From Glycocaulis profundi (GTDB lineage: Bacteria > Pseudomonadota > Alphaproteobacteria > Caulobacterales > Maricaulaceae): DNA of 64,000 nucleotides. Of this stretch, positions 50,895 through 60,371 are shown piece after piece. The stretch's first letter is position 1, and each line of letters opens with the position of its first letter. The stretch is from the NCBI GenBank assembly GCA_007050995.1, contig VJOU01000001.1, positions 279,615 through 343,614 on the forward strand. Reading direction: 5' to 3'. Both the position numbers and the translations under genes were made by a program. Under the pieces are notes generated by a model. It ran no database searches and was not told the origin of the DNA. It was given only the letters and a program-made list of their open reading frames with translations.

Positions 50895-52486
50895 CCGCGA
50901 TCCGCATCTTCGACACCACCCTGCGCGACGGCGAGCAGGCGCCGGGCTTCTCCATGAGCGAGGAGGGCAAGCTGCGCATGGCCCGCGCGCTGGCCGCGCT
51001 GAAGGTGGACGTGATCGAGGCGGGCTTCGCGGCCGCCTCGCCGGGCGACGCGCGCGCCATCGAGCGGGTGGCCGGAGAGGTCGAAGGTCCCGTGCTGGCC
51101 TCGCTGGCCCGGGCCACGCCCGGCGACATCATGGCGGCAGCGAAGGCGCTGAAGGGCGCGAAGTCCAAGCGTCTGCACATCTTTCTGGGGACCAGCCCGC
51201 TGCACCGGGAGTTCAAGCTGAAGCTGTCCGAGGCCGAGGTGCTGCGCACCATCCACGACATGGTCAGCATGGGACGCGAGCATTTCGACGACGTGGAGTT
51301 CTCCGCCGAGGACGCGATCCGCACCGAGGCGGGATTTCTGGTCGAGGCGCTGTCCACGGCCGCGGCTGCCGGGGCCTCGACCCTGAACGTGCCCGACACG
51401 GTCGGCTACGCCACCCCCCGCGAGATCGAGGCGCTGTTCCGGATGCTGACGAAGAAAGTCAGCCGGGGCGACGGTGTGGTCTTCTCGGCTCACTGCCATG
51501 ACGATCTGGGCATGGCGGTCGCCAACTCGCTGGCCGCCGCGCGCGGCGGGGCGCGCCAGATCGAGGTCGCCATGAACGGGATCGGCGAGCGGGCGGGCAA
51601 CTGCGCGCTGGAAGACGTGGTCATGGCGATCCGCACGCGCCGGGACGCGCTGGGCTTCACGACGAATGTGGACACCACCAAGATCATGGCCGCCAGCCGG
51701 ATGCTGTCGAAGGTCACCAACACCCACCCGCCGCGCAACAAGGCCATCGTGGGCGCGAACGCGTTCGCCCACGAGGCGGGCATCCACCAGCACGGCGTGC
51801 TGGCCAACCCGGAGACCTACGAGATCATGAAGCCCGAGCATGTGGGCCTGGCCAAGAGCGCGCTGGTGCTGGGCAAGCATTCGGGCAAGCACGCCCTGAA
51901 GGCCCGCGCCGCCGAGCTGGGGTTCGAGCTGAGCGACAACGAGCTGGCCGCCGCCTTCGCCGTGTTCAAGGACGTGGCCGACGAGGTGGGCATCGTGGAG
52001 GACGCGCGGCTGGCCGCGATCCTGTCGGGCGTGGAGGCGGGCGAGACCGCCAATCTGTGGACGCTGGCCCGGATCGAGATCCGCGCGCCCATGACCTCCA
52101 CCGCCCAGCCGGTCGCGCGGGTGGAGCTCAACCACTCCACGCGCGGGCGGGTGACCGATATCGCCACGGCGCCGGGCTCTCTGGACGCGGCCTTCCAGGC
52201 GGTCAGCCATATCATGGAGACCCCCGCGAAGGTCGAGAGCCTCGACATGCAGTACATCGCGGCTGATCCTGACGAGCCGGCCGATGACGGGCAGGGCGCG
52301 GACGTTCTGGTGGAAATGACGATCGGCGTGGATGGCGGAAGCTATCCGGGCCGGGCGCGGGCGCGCGACATCGTGCCCGCCTGCGTCACCGCCTACATCG
52401 ACGCGCTCAACAACGCCATCGCCGCGCGCCGGAGGGGGCAGACCTCCGGCGGATCAGCCATGGCCCGCGGCGCGAGCGCGGCCTGA
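50891..52486 (+). CDS. leuA: 2-isopropylmalate synthase
   Basis: First committed step of leucine synthesis: acetyl-CoA plus 2-ketoisovalerate. 531 residues. The catalytic start is FDTTLRDGEQAPGFSMS, the metal-binding HxH is in SAHCHDDLGMAVANSLAA, and NERAGNCALEDV-like GERAGNCALEDVVMAI and ANAFAHEAGIHQHGVL follow. Residues about 385-531 are the C-terminal LeuA allosteric domain that binds leucine, so enzyme-level feedback is retained for leucine. It overlaps ilvM. Confidence 0.96.
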   Translation: MTAIRIFDTTLRDGEQAPGFSMSEEGKLRMARALAALKVDVIEAGFAAASPGDARAIERVAGEVEGPVLASLARATPGDIMAAAKALKGAKSKRLHIFLGTSPLHREFKLKLSEAEVLRTIHDMVSMGREHFDDVEFSAEDAIRTEAGFLVEALSTAAAAGASTLNVPDTVGYATPREIEALFRMLTKKVSRGDGVVFSAHCHDDLGMAVANSLAAARGGARQIEVAMNGIGERAGNCALEDVVMAIRTRRDALGFTTNVDTTKIMAASRMLSKVTNTHPPRNKAIVGANAFAHEAGIHQHGVLANPETYEIMKPEHVGLAKSALVLGKHSGKHALKARAAELGFELSDNELAAAFAVFKDVADEVGIVEDARLAAILSGVEAGETANLWTLARIEIRAPMTSTAQPVARVELNHSTRGRVTDIATAPGSLDAAFQAVSHIMETPAKVESLDMQYIAADPDEPADDGQGADVLVEMTIGVDGGSYPGRARARDIVPACVTAYIDALNNAIAARRRGQTSGGSAMARGASAA

Positions 52487-52507
52487 CAACACGGGGAAGA
52501 AACTTCC

Positions 52508-53473
52508 ATGAGCATCAACACGGTCGAGCATATCTGGCGCAACGGCGCGCTGTGCGGCTGGCATGACGCGCAGGTCCACGTGCTCTCGCACGGCCTGCAT
52601 TACGGCACCTCCTTCTTCGAGGGCATCCGGGTCTATGACACGCCCAACGGCCCGTGCGGCTTCCGCCTGCGCGAGCACATCCGGCGGCTGCACGATTCCG
52701 CGAAAATCTACGGGCTGGAACTGCCCTACAGCGAAGACGTGCTGGTGGACGCCTGCAACGAGGTGGTGGCGGCCAACGGGCTGAAAGCGGCCTATCTGCG
52801 GCCCATCGCCTTCATCGGGTACGGCTCGATCGGGGTGGTCCCCGCCGAGAACACGCCCATCGACGTGTATATCGCCGCCTTCCCGTTCGGCGCCTATCTG
52901 GGCGAGGCCGCGCGCGAGCAGGGCGTGGACGTGATGGTGTCGAGCTGGAACCGGCTGGCGCCGAACACCGCGCCGACGGGCGCGAAGGCGGGCGGCAATT
53001 ATCTGTCGAGCTACCTGATCTCGAAGGAAGCCAAGAAGCGCGGCTATGCCGAGGGCATCGGCCTGGACGTGGACGGGCGGCTGAGCGAGGGCGCGGGCGA
53101 GAACATCTTCATCGTCAAGGACGGCAAGCTGATGACCCCGCCCGCCTCGTCCTCGATCCTGCAGGGCATCACCCGGGATTCGATCATCAAGATCGCCAAG
53201 GACGAGGGCATCGAGGTGGTCGAGCAGGCCATGCCGCGCGAGATCCTCTATCTCGCCGACGAAATCTTCTTCACCGGCACCGCCGCGGAGGTCACTCCCG
53301 TGCGGTCGGTGGACGACCGGCCCACCCGCGCGAACGGGCGCGGACCGGTCACCAAGCTCATCCAGGACCGCTTCTTCGGGCTGTTCGACGGCAGCGCCGA
53401 GGACAAGTGGAACTGGCTGGAGCCCGTGCATCGAAAACCCGAGGAGAATGGCTATGGCGCCGCGGCCGAGTGA
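52508..53473 (+). CDS. ilvE: Branched-chain amino acid aminotransferase
   Basis: PLP enzyme of fold type IV, last step for Ile, Val and Leu. 321 residues. [26 protein letters not shown], the PLP Lys in [14 protein letters not shown], and [21 protein letters not shown] are diagnostic. The tail [12 protein letters not shown] is typical of this subgroup. Its last 20 bases overlap the leuC start. Its place in the operon lets one transcript supply nearly all steps; only ilvD (on the thr operon) and threonine deaminase are missing. Confidence 0.95.
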   Translation: MSINTVEHIWRNGALCGWHDAQVHVLSHGLHYGTSFFEGIRVYDTPNGPCGFRLREHIRRLHDSAKIYGLELPYSEDVLVDACNEVVAANGLKAAYLRPIAFIGYGSIGVVPAENTPIDVYIAAFPFGAYLGEAAREQGVDVMVSSWNRLAPNTAPTGAKAGGNYLSSYLISKEAKKRGYAEGIGLDVDGRLSEGAGENIFIVKDGKLMTPPASSSILQGITRDSIIKIAKDEGIEVVEQAMPREILYLADEIFFTGTAAEVTPVRSVDDRPTRANGRGPVTKLIQDRFFGLFDGSAEDKWNWLEPVHRKPEENGYGAAAE

Positions 53474-54884
53474 GCCCAAGACCCTGTTCGACAAGGTATG
53501 GGAGGCGCATCTGGCGCTTCCCGAGACCGGCGAGAACCCGGGCCTGCTCTATGTCGACCTGCATCTGGTCCATGAAGTGACCAGCCCGCAGGCCTTCGCC
53601 GAGCTGGCGGCGCGCGGCCTGACCGTGCGCCGACCGGACCGCACCTTCGCGACCATGGACCATTCCACCCCCACCACGCCGCGGCCCTTCGGCGCGCGGC
53701 CGGTCTATTCCAGCCCGGCCACCAAGAAGCAGGTCGAGACGCTGGAGGAGAACTGCCGCCGGCACGGCATCGAGCTGTTCGGCTGGGACAGCCCCGACCG
53801 GGGCATCGTGCACGTGATCGGTCCGGAGCTGGGCCTGACCCGTCCGGGCATGACCATCGTGTGCGGCGACAGCCACACCTCCACCCACGGCGCGTTCGGC
53901 GCGCTGGCCTTCGGCATCGGCACCACCGAGGTGGGCCATGTGCTGGCGACCCAGTGCGTGCTGCAGCGGCGGCCCAAGACGATGCGGGTCAATGTCGAGG
54001 GCCGCCTGCCGGTCGGCGTGACCGCGAAGGATCTGGCGCTGGCCATCATCGCCGAGGTCGGCGCGGGCGGAGCGGCGGGCCATGCGGTGGAATACGCCGG
54101 TCCGGCCATCGCCGCCCTGTCGATGGAAGAGCGCATGACCGTGTGCAACATGTCCATCGAGATGGGCGCGCGCGCCGGGATGATCGCGCCCGACGAGACC
54201 ACTTTCGCCTTCCTGCGCGGCCGCGACCGCGCGCCCAAGGGCGCGGCCTTCGAGGCGGAGGTCGCCCGCTGGCGGACCCTGAAGACCGATCCGGGCGCGG
54301 CCTTCGACGCGGAGGTGACGATCAACGCCTCCCGCCTGTCGCCCATGATCACCTGGGGCGCGAGCCCGGACATGGCCGCCCCCATCGACCAGCCCACCCC
54401 CGCGGTGACCGGGCCGGACGCGGACAAGGCGCTCAGATACATGGGCTTCAAGCCCGGCGAGACCCTGCTGGGCGAGACGGTCCACACCGTCTTCATCGGC
54501 TCGTGCACCAATTCGCGCCTGTCCGACCTGCGCCAGGCCGCCGCCGTGATGGCGGGCCGGCATGTGGGGCCGGGCGTGCGCATGATCGTGGTGCCGGGGT
54601 CCGAGCGCATCAAGAAGGCCGCCGAGGCCGAGGGACTGGACGCGGTGTTCCGCACCGCGGGCGCGGAATGGCGCGAGCCGGGATGCTCGATGTGCATCGC
54701 CATGAACGGCGACATGGGGCGTCCGGGCGAGCTGGTGGTCTCCACCTCCAACCGCAATTTCGCCGGACGGCAGGGGCCGGGGGTCAGGACCGTACTGGCC
54801 AGCCCCGCGACCGCCGCCGCCTCGGCCGTGGCCGGGGCCATCGCCGACCCCCGCAGACTGATGGAGATGTGCGGTGCAGCCTGA
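53454..54884 (+). CDS. leuC: 3-isopropylmalate dehydratase large subunit
   Basis: Fe-S aconitase-family subunit. About 476 residues from ATG 53454, which has AGGAG at the right spacing (7 bases); ATG 53448 is too close to it. [38 protein letters not shown] (first cluster Cys) and [11 protein letters not shown] (other two) are intact. It overlaps ilvE by 20 bases and leuD by 11 bases, so translation is coupled. The partner is LeuD. Confidence 0.97.
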   Translation: MAPRPSEPKTLFDKVWEAHLALPETGENPGLLYVDLHLVHEVTSPQAFAELAARGLTVRRPDRTFATMDHSTPTTPRPFGARPVYSSPATKKQVETLEENCRRHGIELFGWDSPDRGIVHVIGPELGLTRPGMTIVCGDSHTSTHGAFGALAFGIGTTEVGHVLATQCVLQRRPKTMRVNVEGRLPVGVTAKDLALAIIAEVGAGGAAGHAVEYAGPAIAALSMEERMTVCNMSIEMGARAGMIAPDETTFAFLRGRDRAPKGAAFEAEVARWRTLKTDPGAAFDAEVTINASRLSPMITWGASPDMAAPIDQPTPAVTGPDADKALRYMGFKPGETLLGETVHTVFIGSCTNSRLSDLRQAAAVMAGRHVGPGVRMIVVPGSERIKKAAEAEGLDAVFRTAGAEWREPGCSMCIAMNGDMGRPGELVVSTSNRNFAGRQGPGVRTVLASPATAAASAVAGAIADPRRLMEMCGAA

Positions 54885-55461
54885 ACCGATAACCCAAGTG
54901 AGCTCCCGCGCCTTCATCGTGGCCGAGGAGAACGTGGACACCGACCAGATCATCCCCGCGCGCTTCCTGACGGCGACCGAGCGCGGCAGCCTGGCGGACG
55001 CCTGCTTCCGCGACTGGCGGTTCGCCAAGGATGACCAGCCCAACGGCCATCCGCTCAACGCGGTGGACACCGCCGAGCGCGCCATCCTTCTGGCCGGGCA
55101 TAATTTCGGCTGCGGCTCGTCGCGCGAGCACGCGCCCTGGGCCCTGCGCGATTTCGGCGTGCGGGCGGTGGTCACCTCGGGCGCGGGCGACATCTTCAAA
55201 TCCAACGCGGCCAAGAACGGGCTGGTGGTCGCCGAGATCGGGCGCGAGGCCCATGGCGCGCTGATGGAGGCGGTCGCCGCCGACCCTGACACCGAGATCA
55301 CGGTGGACGTGGAAGGCCTGACCGTCTCCGCTGCGGGCGTGCGCGCGAGCTTCGATCTCGAACCCTTCGCCCGGACCTGTCTGGTGCAGGGCGTGGACCC
55401 GCTGGGCTTCATCCTGGGCCGGACCGAGGCCATCGCCGCCTATGAGGCCGCCCGGCCGTGA
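54874..55461 (+). CDS. leuD: 3-isopropylmalate dehydratase small subunit
   Basis: 195 residues from GTG 54874, within the end of leu[32 protein letters not shown] and [12 protein letters not shown] are family signatures; it completes the active site of LeuC. The longer bacterial LeuD form. It ends in GTGA, which is also the leuB start. Confidence 0.96.
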   Translation: MQPEPITQVSSRAFIVAEENVDTDQIIPARFLTATERGSLADACFRDWRFAKDDQPNGHPLNAVDTAERAILLAGHNFGCGSSREHAPWALRDFGVRAVVTSGAGDIFKSNAAKNGLVVAEIGREAHGALMEAVAADPDTEITVDVEGLTVSAAGVRASFDLEPFARTCLVQGVDPLGFILGRTEAIAAYEAARP

Positions 55462-56510
55462 GCAGTTTCCAGATCTGTCTTCTGCCGGGCGACGGCATCG
55501 GCCCGGAGGTGACCGCCGTGGCGCGGCAGGCGCTCGAAGCCGTCGGCGCGGTCCACGGGCTGAGTTTCGCCTTCACCGAAGCCGCCTTCGGCGGCGCGGC
55601 CATCGACGCGCACGCCGATCCGCTGCCCGCCGCCACCCTCGAGGCGGCCAGGACCGCCGACGCGGTGTTTCTGGGCGCCGTGGGCGGGCCGAAATGGGAT
55701 GTCGCGCCCAAGCGCCCCGAGGCGGGCCTGCTGGGCCTACGCAAGGCGCTGGGGCTGTACGCCAACATCCGGCCCGTCAAGCTGCGTCCCGGTCTGGAGG
55801 ACCTGTCTCCGCTGAAGCCCGAACGGGCGGCGGGGGCGGATCTGGTGATCGTGCGCGAACTGACCGGCGGGCTGTATTTCGGCGAGAAGCGCGAGGGCGA
55901 GGACGCCGCGTTCGACGGCTGCGACTACAGCGCGGCGGAGGTCGAGCGGATCACCGAAATCGCCTTCCAGATCGCCGCGCGGCGCTCGGGCCGGGTGACC
56001 AGCGTGGACAAGGCGAACGTGCTGGCCACCTCCCGGCTGTGGCGCAGGGTGGTCACGCGGCTGGCCGCGGGGCGCGAGGAGATCGCGCTCGATCACGTTC
56101 TGGTGGACGCCGCCGCGATGGCGCTGGTCACAAGGCCCGCGAGCTTCGACGTGATCCTGACCGAGAACCTGTTCGGCGACATCCTGTCGGACGAGGCCTC
56201 GGTGATCGCGGGCTCCATCGGGCTTCTGGGCTCGGCCTCGCTGGGCGGGGACGGGCCGGGCCTGTTCGAGCCCATCCACGGCTCCGCCCCCGACATCGCC
56301 GGGCAGGGCGTCGCCAATCCGGGCGGGGCCATCGCCAGCGCGGCCATGCTGCTGCGCGACGGGCTGGGCCTGCACGAGGCGGGCGACGCTCTGGACGCCG
56401 CGCTGGATGCGGCGCTGTCCGACGGTCTGCGCACGCCCGATCTGGGCGGGGGCGCGAAGACCGCGGACATGGGGCGGGCGGTGGCGGAGGCCGTGCTGAA
56501 GGCGGCGTGA
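55458..56510 (+). CDS. leuB: 3-isopropylmalate dehydrogenase
   Basis: NAD- and Mg-dependent oxidative decarboxylation in leucine synthesis. 350 residues from GTG 55458 overlapping the leuD stop. LLPGDGIGPEVTA at the N-terminus, a VRELTGGLYFGEKREG substrate-loop block, TENLFGDILSDEAS (metal ligands) and HGSAPDIAGQGVANPGGAI are all present. It is the last gene of the operon; an intergenic repeat follows. Confidence 0.97.
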   Translation: MSSFQICLLPGDGIGPEVTAVARQALEAVGAVHGLSFAFTEAAFGGAAIDAHADPLPAATLEAARTADAVFLGAVGGPKWDVAPKRPEAGLLGLRKALGLYANIRPVKLRPGLEDLSPLKPERAAGADLVIVRELTGGLYFGEKREGEDAAFDGCDYSAAEVERITEIAFQIAARRSGRVTSVDKANVLATSRLWRRVVTRLAAGREEIALDHVLVDAAAMALVTRPASFDVILTENLFGDILSDEASVIAGSIGLLGSASLGGDGPGLFEPIHGSAPDIAGQGVANPGGAIASAAMLLRDGLGLHEAGDALDAALDAALSDGLRTPDLGGGAKTADMGRAVAEAVLKAA

Positions 56511-56523
56511 CGGCATGCCGGTC

Positions 56524-56621
56524 CTTCGAGGCCGCGACGCGGCGCCTCAGGATGAAAGCGCTCAGAGGGGCTGCATCCATCCCCCTCACGCTGAGGCGCG
56601 AGCCGCAGGCGAGCCTCGAAG
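56524..56621. repeat. Intergenic inverted repeat between leuB and leuS
   Basis: Outer arms CTTCGAGGC (56524-56532) and GCCTCGAAG (56613-56621), inner arms GCCTCA (56544-56549) and TGAGGC (56592-56597). It is a palindromic element of the CCTTCGAGG class common between genes in alphaproteobacteria, and different from family A. It may act as a terminator-like structure after leuB. The remaining 100 bp before leuS contain its likely promoter. Confidence 0.7.
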
Positions 56622-56728
56622 CGCGCAGCGATGGCGCCGCGGGCCTTGGCGCGGGCTCCTGAGCCCTTATAGATGCCCCTGATCAGTCACTGACGGCTTA
56701 CATTTCAGAACCGGGGCGCAGCGGGTCC

Positions 56729-59413
56729 ATGAGCGAGTACGATTTCACGACGATCGAGGCCAGATGGCGGGAGCGCTGGGCGAAGGAGAAGACCTTCAAG
56801 ACCCATGACCCCAAGCCGGGCGAGAAGACGTTCTACGTGCTGGACATGTTTCCCTATCCGTCGGGATCGGGCCTGCATGTGGGCCATCCGGTGGGGTATC
56901 TGTCGACCGACATCGTCGCGCGCTACAAGCGCATGGCGGGTTTCAACGTGCTGCACCCGATGGGCTGGGACAGTTTCGGCCTGCCCGCCGAGCAGCACGC
57001 GATCAAGACCGGCGAGCACCCCGAAGTCTCCACCGAGAAGAACATCGCCACCTTCCGGCGGCAGATGGAGCTGCTCGGCCTGGGCTATGACTGGGACCGG
57101 GAGATCGCGACCTCCAAGCCGGACTATTACAAGTGGACGCAATACATCTTCGCGCGGATGTACGACGCCTGGTTCGACACCGAACAGAACCGCGCCCGCC
57201 ATATCGACGAGCTGGAAATCCCCGCCGAGATCGAGGCGCAAGGCAAGCTGGCGGTTCAGGACTATCAGGACGCGCGGCGGCTGGTCTATTTCGACGACGC
57301 GCTGGTGAACTGGTGCGAGGCGCTGGGCACGATCCTGGCCAATGAAGAGGTCTATGACGGCAAGTCCGAGCAGGGCCATGACGTGGTTCGCGTGCCCGTG
57401 CGGCAGGTGAAGATGCGCATCACCGCCTATGCCGAACGCCTGATCGAAGGGCTGGAAAAGCTCGACTGGCCCGAGGGCATCAAGGACAGCCAGCGCAACT
57501 GGATCGGCCGCTCCGAAGGGGTGGAGATCAGCTTCCGCGTCCATGACCGGGCCGAGACCATCCCCGCCTTCACCACCCGCATCGACACGCTGGCGGGCGT
57601 GACCTTCATGGCGCTGGCGCCCGAGCACCCGCTGGTGGACGCGCTGACCGCCGACGACCGCCGCGCGGAGGTGGACGCCTATCGCGAGGCCGCCGCGCGC
57701 AAGTCCGATCTGGACCGCACGGTGGACGCGCAGAAGACCGGGGTGCGCATCGGGCGCCAGGCGGTCAATCCGCTGACCGGCGCGCGCGTGGAGATCTTCG
57801 TCGCCGACTACGTGCTGTTCGACTACGGCACCGGCGCGGTGATGGGCGTGCCCGCCCATGACGAGCGCGATTTCGAGTTCGCGAAAACATACGGCCTGCC
57901 CGTCATCCCGGTGAACGATCCCGGCGAGGGCGAGCCGTCGCGCGAGGCGGTGCTCAAGGGCGAGTCCTGCTGGACGGGCGACGGCGCGATGCTGCCGCCG
58001 CGGATGGACGATCCGGTCTATGAGGCGGGCGTGCCGTGGCAGGCGGCGTGGGAGACCATCGCCGATCATCTGGAGACCACCGGCGCGGGCCGCCGGGTGG
58101 TCAGCTATAACCTGCGCGACTGGATCTTCTCGCGCCAGCGCTACTGGGGCGAGCCGATCCCGATCATCCACTGGGAGGACGGCACGCGCACGACCGTGCC
58201 GCTCGAAGACCTGCCGGTGAAGCTGCCTCACGTGGCCGACTACAAGCCGCTGTCTTACGACAAGCCCGCGCTGGCCAAGTCCGAAGGCTGGGTGGAGGTC
58301 GCCGACCCCAAGACCGGCATGAAGGGGCGGCGCGAGCTGAACACCATGCCCCAATGGGCCGGCTCTTGCTGGTACCCGCTGCGCTACATGGACCCTCGCA
58401 ACGACGCCGCGCTGGTCGACCCGGACAAGGAGAAGGCGTGGGGCCCGGTGGACCTTTACGTGGGCGGCGCCGAGCACGCGACCCTGCACCTGCTCTACGC
58501 GCGCTTCTGGTACAAGGCGCTGCACGATCTGGGCCTGATATCCACCGACGAGCCGTTCACCAAGCTGGTCAATCAGGGGATGCTGACCTCGCACGCCTTC
58601 CAGAACGCGCGCGGGATCATCCTGCCCGTGGACGAGGTGGAGGAGCGCGGGGAGGGCACGTTCGTCCATGTCCCGACGGGCGAGACGGTCGAGCGCATCG
58701 GCGCGAAGATGTCGAAATCCCTGCGCAACGTGGTCACGCCCGACGACGTGGTCGCGCGCTTCGGCTCGGACGCCTTCCGGGTGCATCTGATGTTCATGGG
58801 CCCCATCGAAGGCGGGCGTGTCTGGGACACCGACAAGACCGCCGCGGCGCTGAAATTCCTGCGCCGGGCGTGGAATTTCGCCATCCGCAATCTCGAGCCC
58901 GTCAGCGCCGCGGACGAGGCCGGACCGGTGAAGATCGCTCTGGGCACGCTGATCGAGGCGGCCACCGAGGATCTGGACAATCTGCGTCTGAACACCGCCA
59001 TCGCCGAGCTGATGAAGTTCCTCAACGCCGCCGAGAACGAGCGGGTGTCGAAAGACACGCTGGAGGGTTTCATCCGCGTGCTGGCGCCCTTCGCCCCGCA
59101 CATGGCCGAGGAGCTGTGGGAGCGGGCGGGCCACCAGACCAGCGTGTTCCATTCCGCCTGGCCCAAGGCGGACGCCGAAATGCTCAAGGCGGCGGTCGAA
59201 ACCATCGACGTCGTGCTGCAGGAAGGCGGCAAGAAGCGCGCGGCGCTGACCGTCGAGCCGACCATCGCGGACGCGGATATCCGCGCCATGGCGATGGAGC
59301 GCCTGCAGGGCATGGGCAAGGACGTGGCGAGCCTGAATCCCGAGCGCATCATCGTGGTGCGCGACAAGAAGACGGGCTGGGTGAAGCTGCTGAACGTGCC
59401 GAAGCTCGACTAG
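56729..59413 (+). CDS. leuS: Leucyl-tRNA synthetase, Bacteroidetes-like type
   Basis: Charges tRNA-Leu. 894 residues. The class I signatures are HVGH in PYPSGSGLHVGHPVGY and KMSKS in IGAKMSKSLRN. The editing domain has TTRIDTLAGVTFMALAPEHPLV, and DWIFSRQRYWGEPIP and GWDSFGLPAEQHAIKTGEHP follow. The HIGH-motif context, the WTQYIFARMYDAWFDTEQNRARHIDELEI insertion region and the VNWCEALGTILANEEV segment look, from memory, like the LeuRS lineage of Bacteroidetes rather than the usual alphaproteobacterial form (PYPSGRIHMGHVRNY). It is directly downstream of the leucine operon, 218 bp on. Whether a second leuS exists elsewhere is unknown. Confidence 0.95.
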   Translation: MSEYDFTTIEARWRERWAKEKTFKTHDPKPGEKTFYVLDMFPYPSGSGLHVGHPVGYLSTDIVARYKRMAGFNVLHPMGWDSFGLPAEQHAIKTGEHPEVSTEKNIATFRRQMELLGLGYDWDREIATSKPDYYKWTQYIFARMYDAWFDTEQNRARHIDELEIPAEIEAQGKLAVQDYQDARRLVYFDDALVNWCEALGTILANEEVYDGKSEQGHDVVRVPVRQVKMRITAYAERLIEGLEKLDWPEGIKDSQRNWIGRSEGVEISFRVHDRAETIPAFTTRIDTLAGVTFMALAPEHPLVDALTADDRRAEVDAYREAAARKSDLDRTVDAQKTGVRIGRQAVNPLTGARVEIFVADYVLFDYGTGAVMGVPAHDERDFEFAKTYGLPVIPVNDPGEGEPSREAVLKGESCWTGDGAMLPPRMDDPVYEAGVPWQAAWETIADHLETTGAGRRVVSYNLRDWIFSRQRYWGEPIPIIHWEDGTRTTVPLEDLPVKLPHVADYKPLSYDKPALAKSEGWVEVADPKTGMKGRRELNTMPQWAGSCWYPLRYMDPRNDAALVDPDKEKAWGPVDLYVGGAEHATLHLLYARFWYKALHDLGLISTDEPFTKLVNQGMLTSHAFQNARGIILPVDEVEERGEGTFVHVPTGETVERIGAKMSKSLRNVVTPDDVVARFGSDAFRVHLMFMGPIEGGRVWDTDKTAAALKFLRRAWNFAIRNLEPVSAADEAGPVKIALGTLIEAATEDLDNLRLNTAIAELMKFLNAAENERVSKDTLEGFIRVLAPFAPHMAEELWERAGHQTSVFHSAWPKADAEMLKAAVETIDVVLQEGGKKRAALTVEPTIADADIRAMAMERLQGMGKDVASLNPERIIVVRDKKTGWVKLLNVPKLD

Positions 59414-59438
59414 GCGCCACAAGGCCGGAACACCTCGC

Positions 59439-59469
59439 GCGCCCTCCCGTTGTCATGACGGGAGGGCGC
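59439..59469 (+). terminator. Hairpin after leuS
   Basis: Perfect 12-bp stem GCGCCCTCCCGT / ACGGGAGGGCGC with a 7-base loop, 26 bp past the leuS stop. The T-run is weak (TCTGGCATTT), so termination may be partial. Confidence 0.7.
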
Positions 59470-59494
59470 TCTGGCATTTGATGAGGTGATTGAC

Positions 59495-60064
59495 ATGGCC
59501 GGACGTGCCGAAGGCCGCCGCGTGGCGATACTCGCCGCCGACGGATTTGAAGAATCCGAACTGTTCTCCCCCAAGGACGCGCTCGACAGGGAAGGCGCGA
59601 CCACCGTGGTCGTCTCGCTCGACAGCGGCGAGATACAGGCCAACCGTCACCGCGAGCATGGCCGATCCATCAAGGTCGACAAAAAGGTCTCGGACGTGAA
59701 GGCGGACGATTTCGACGCCCTTCTCATCCCTGGCGGCCTGTTCTCGCCCGACGAGATCCGCAATGACGACACAGCCGTCAGCTTCGTGCGCGACTTCTTC
59801 AGGCAGAAGAAGCCGGTCGCCGCGATCTGCCACGGCCCGCAGGTGCTGATCGACGCGGACGTGGTGAAAGGCCGGAAGATGACCAGCGTGGCCAACATCC
59901 GCACCGACCTGAAGAACGCCGGCGCGAACGTCGTGGACGAAGCCGTGGTGGTGGACGAAGGGCTGGTCACCAGCCGCACCCCGGACGATCTGGACAGCTT
60001 CAACGCCAAGCTCGTCGAGGAAGTCTGCGAAGGAAAGCACGCCGCTCAGGCCGAATCGGTCTGA
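59495..60064 (+). CDS. PfpI/DJ-1 family protein (type 1 glutamine amidotransferase-like)
   Basis: 189 residues from ATG 59495 (AGGTGA five bases upstream). Core motifs are VAILAADGFEESELFSPKDAL, LIPGGLFSPDEIR and VAAICHGPQVLIDADVV, whose Cys is the nucleophile. Members such as YhbO/YajL-like proteins are stress-induced and described as deglycases or chaperones; the protease activity implied by the PfpI name is not general. It is in a single-gene unit bounded by the leuS hairpin and a strong terminator. Confidence 0.9.
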   Translation: MAGRAEGRRVAILAADGFEESELFSPKDALDREGATTVVVSLDSGEIQANRHREHGRSIKVDKKVSDVKADDFDALLIPGGLFSPDEIRNDDTAVSFVRDFFRQKKPVAAICHGPQVLIDADVVKGRKMTSVANIRTDLKNAGANVVDEAVVVDEGLVTSRTPDDLDSFNAKLVEEVCEGKHAAQAESV

Positions 60065-60090
60065 GGCGCGTCTGCTTCGATGAAAGGGAA

Positions 60091-60116
60091 AGCCCGGCTC
60101 CGGCCGGGCTTTTTCT
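60091..60116 (+). terminator. Rho-independent terminator after the PfpI-family gene
   Basis: 8-bp stem AGCCCGGC / GCCGGGCT with a 4-base loop, then TTTTCT. It reaches the stop codon of the converging small membrane-protein gene at 60115. Confidence 0.88.
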
Positions 60117-60294
60117 ATGAGCGCGCGCCTGACGGCGCGAGCAGAGCCAGCGACAGGCCCGCGCCGATGGCGGGCCAGGAGAAGGCGATGGCCTGATCGG
60201 GAGCGCCCGCCATCAGCCCCGTCGCGGCCACGCCGATCCCGAGGCAGACGAGGCCTCCGGCGACGGCGAGCAGGATGGGACGCAGACGGGTCAT
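60115..60294 (-). CDS. Small hypothetical membrane protein
   Basis: About 59 residues from ATG 60294 (MTRLRPILLAV). Two hydrophobic stretches (about 5-27 and 36-54) joined by AGAPDQAIAFSW suggest a two-helix inner-membrane protein. No family is recognised. It converges on the PfpI-family terminator. The ORF is short and support is limited to its membrane-like composition and GC-typical codons. Confidence 0.5.
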   Translation of the reverse strand: MTRLRPILLAVAGGLVCLGIGVAATGLMAGAPDQAIAFSWPAIGAGLSLALLAPSGARS

Positions 60295-60371
60295 GACGCT
60301 CACGATTTGCCCTGTTTGAGGCATGATCGTGGCCGCTGATCCCTAATTTTTCGTAAGGCTGGAGCCGGATT

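Noticed and set aside
48695..52210. 1171-residue minus-strand open frame over ilvG-ilvM-leuA
   Set aside because: Low-complexity His/Arg/Gly shadow of three clear plus-strand genes.
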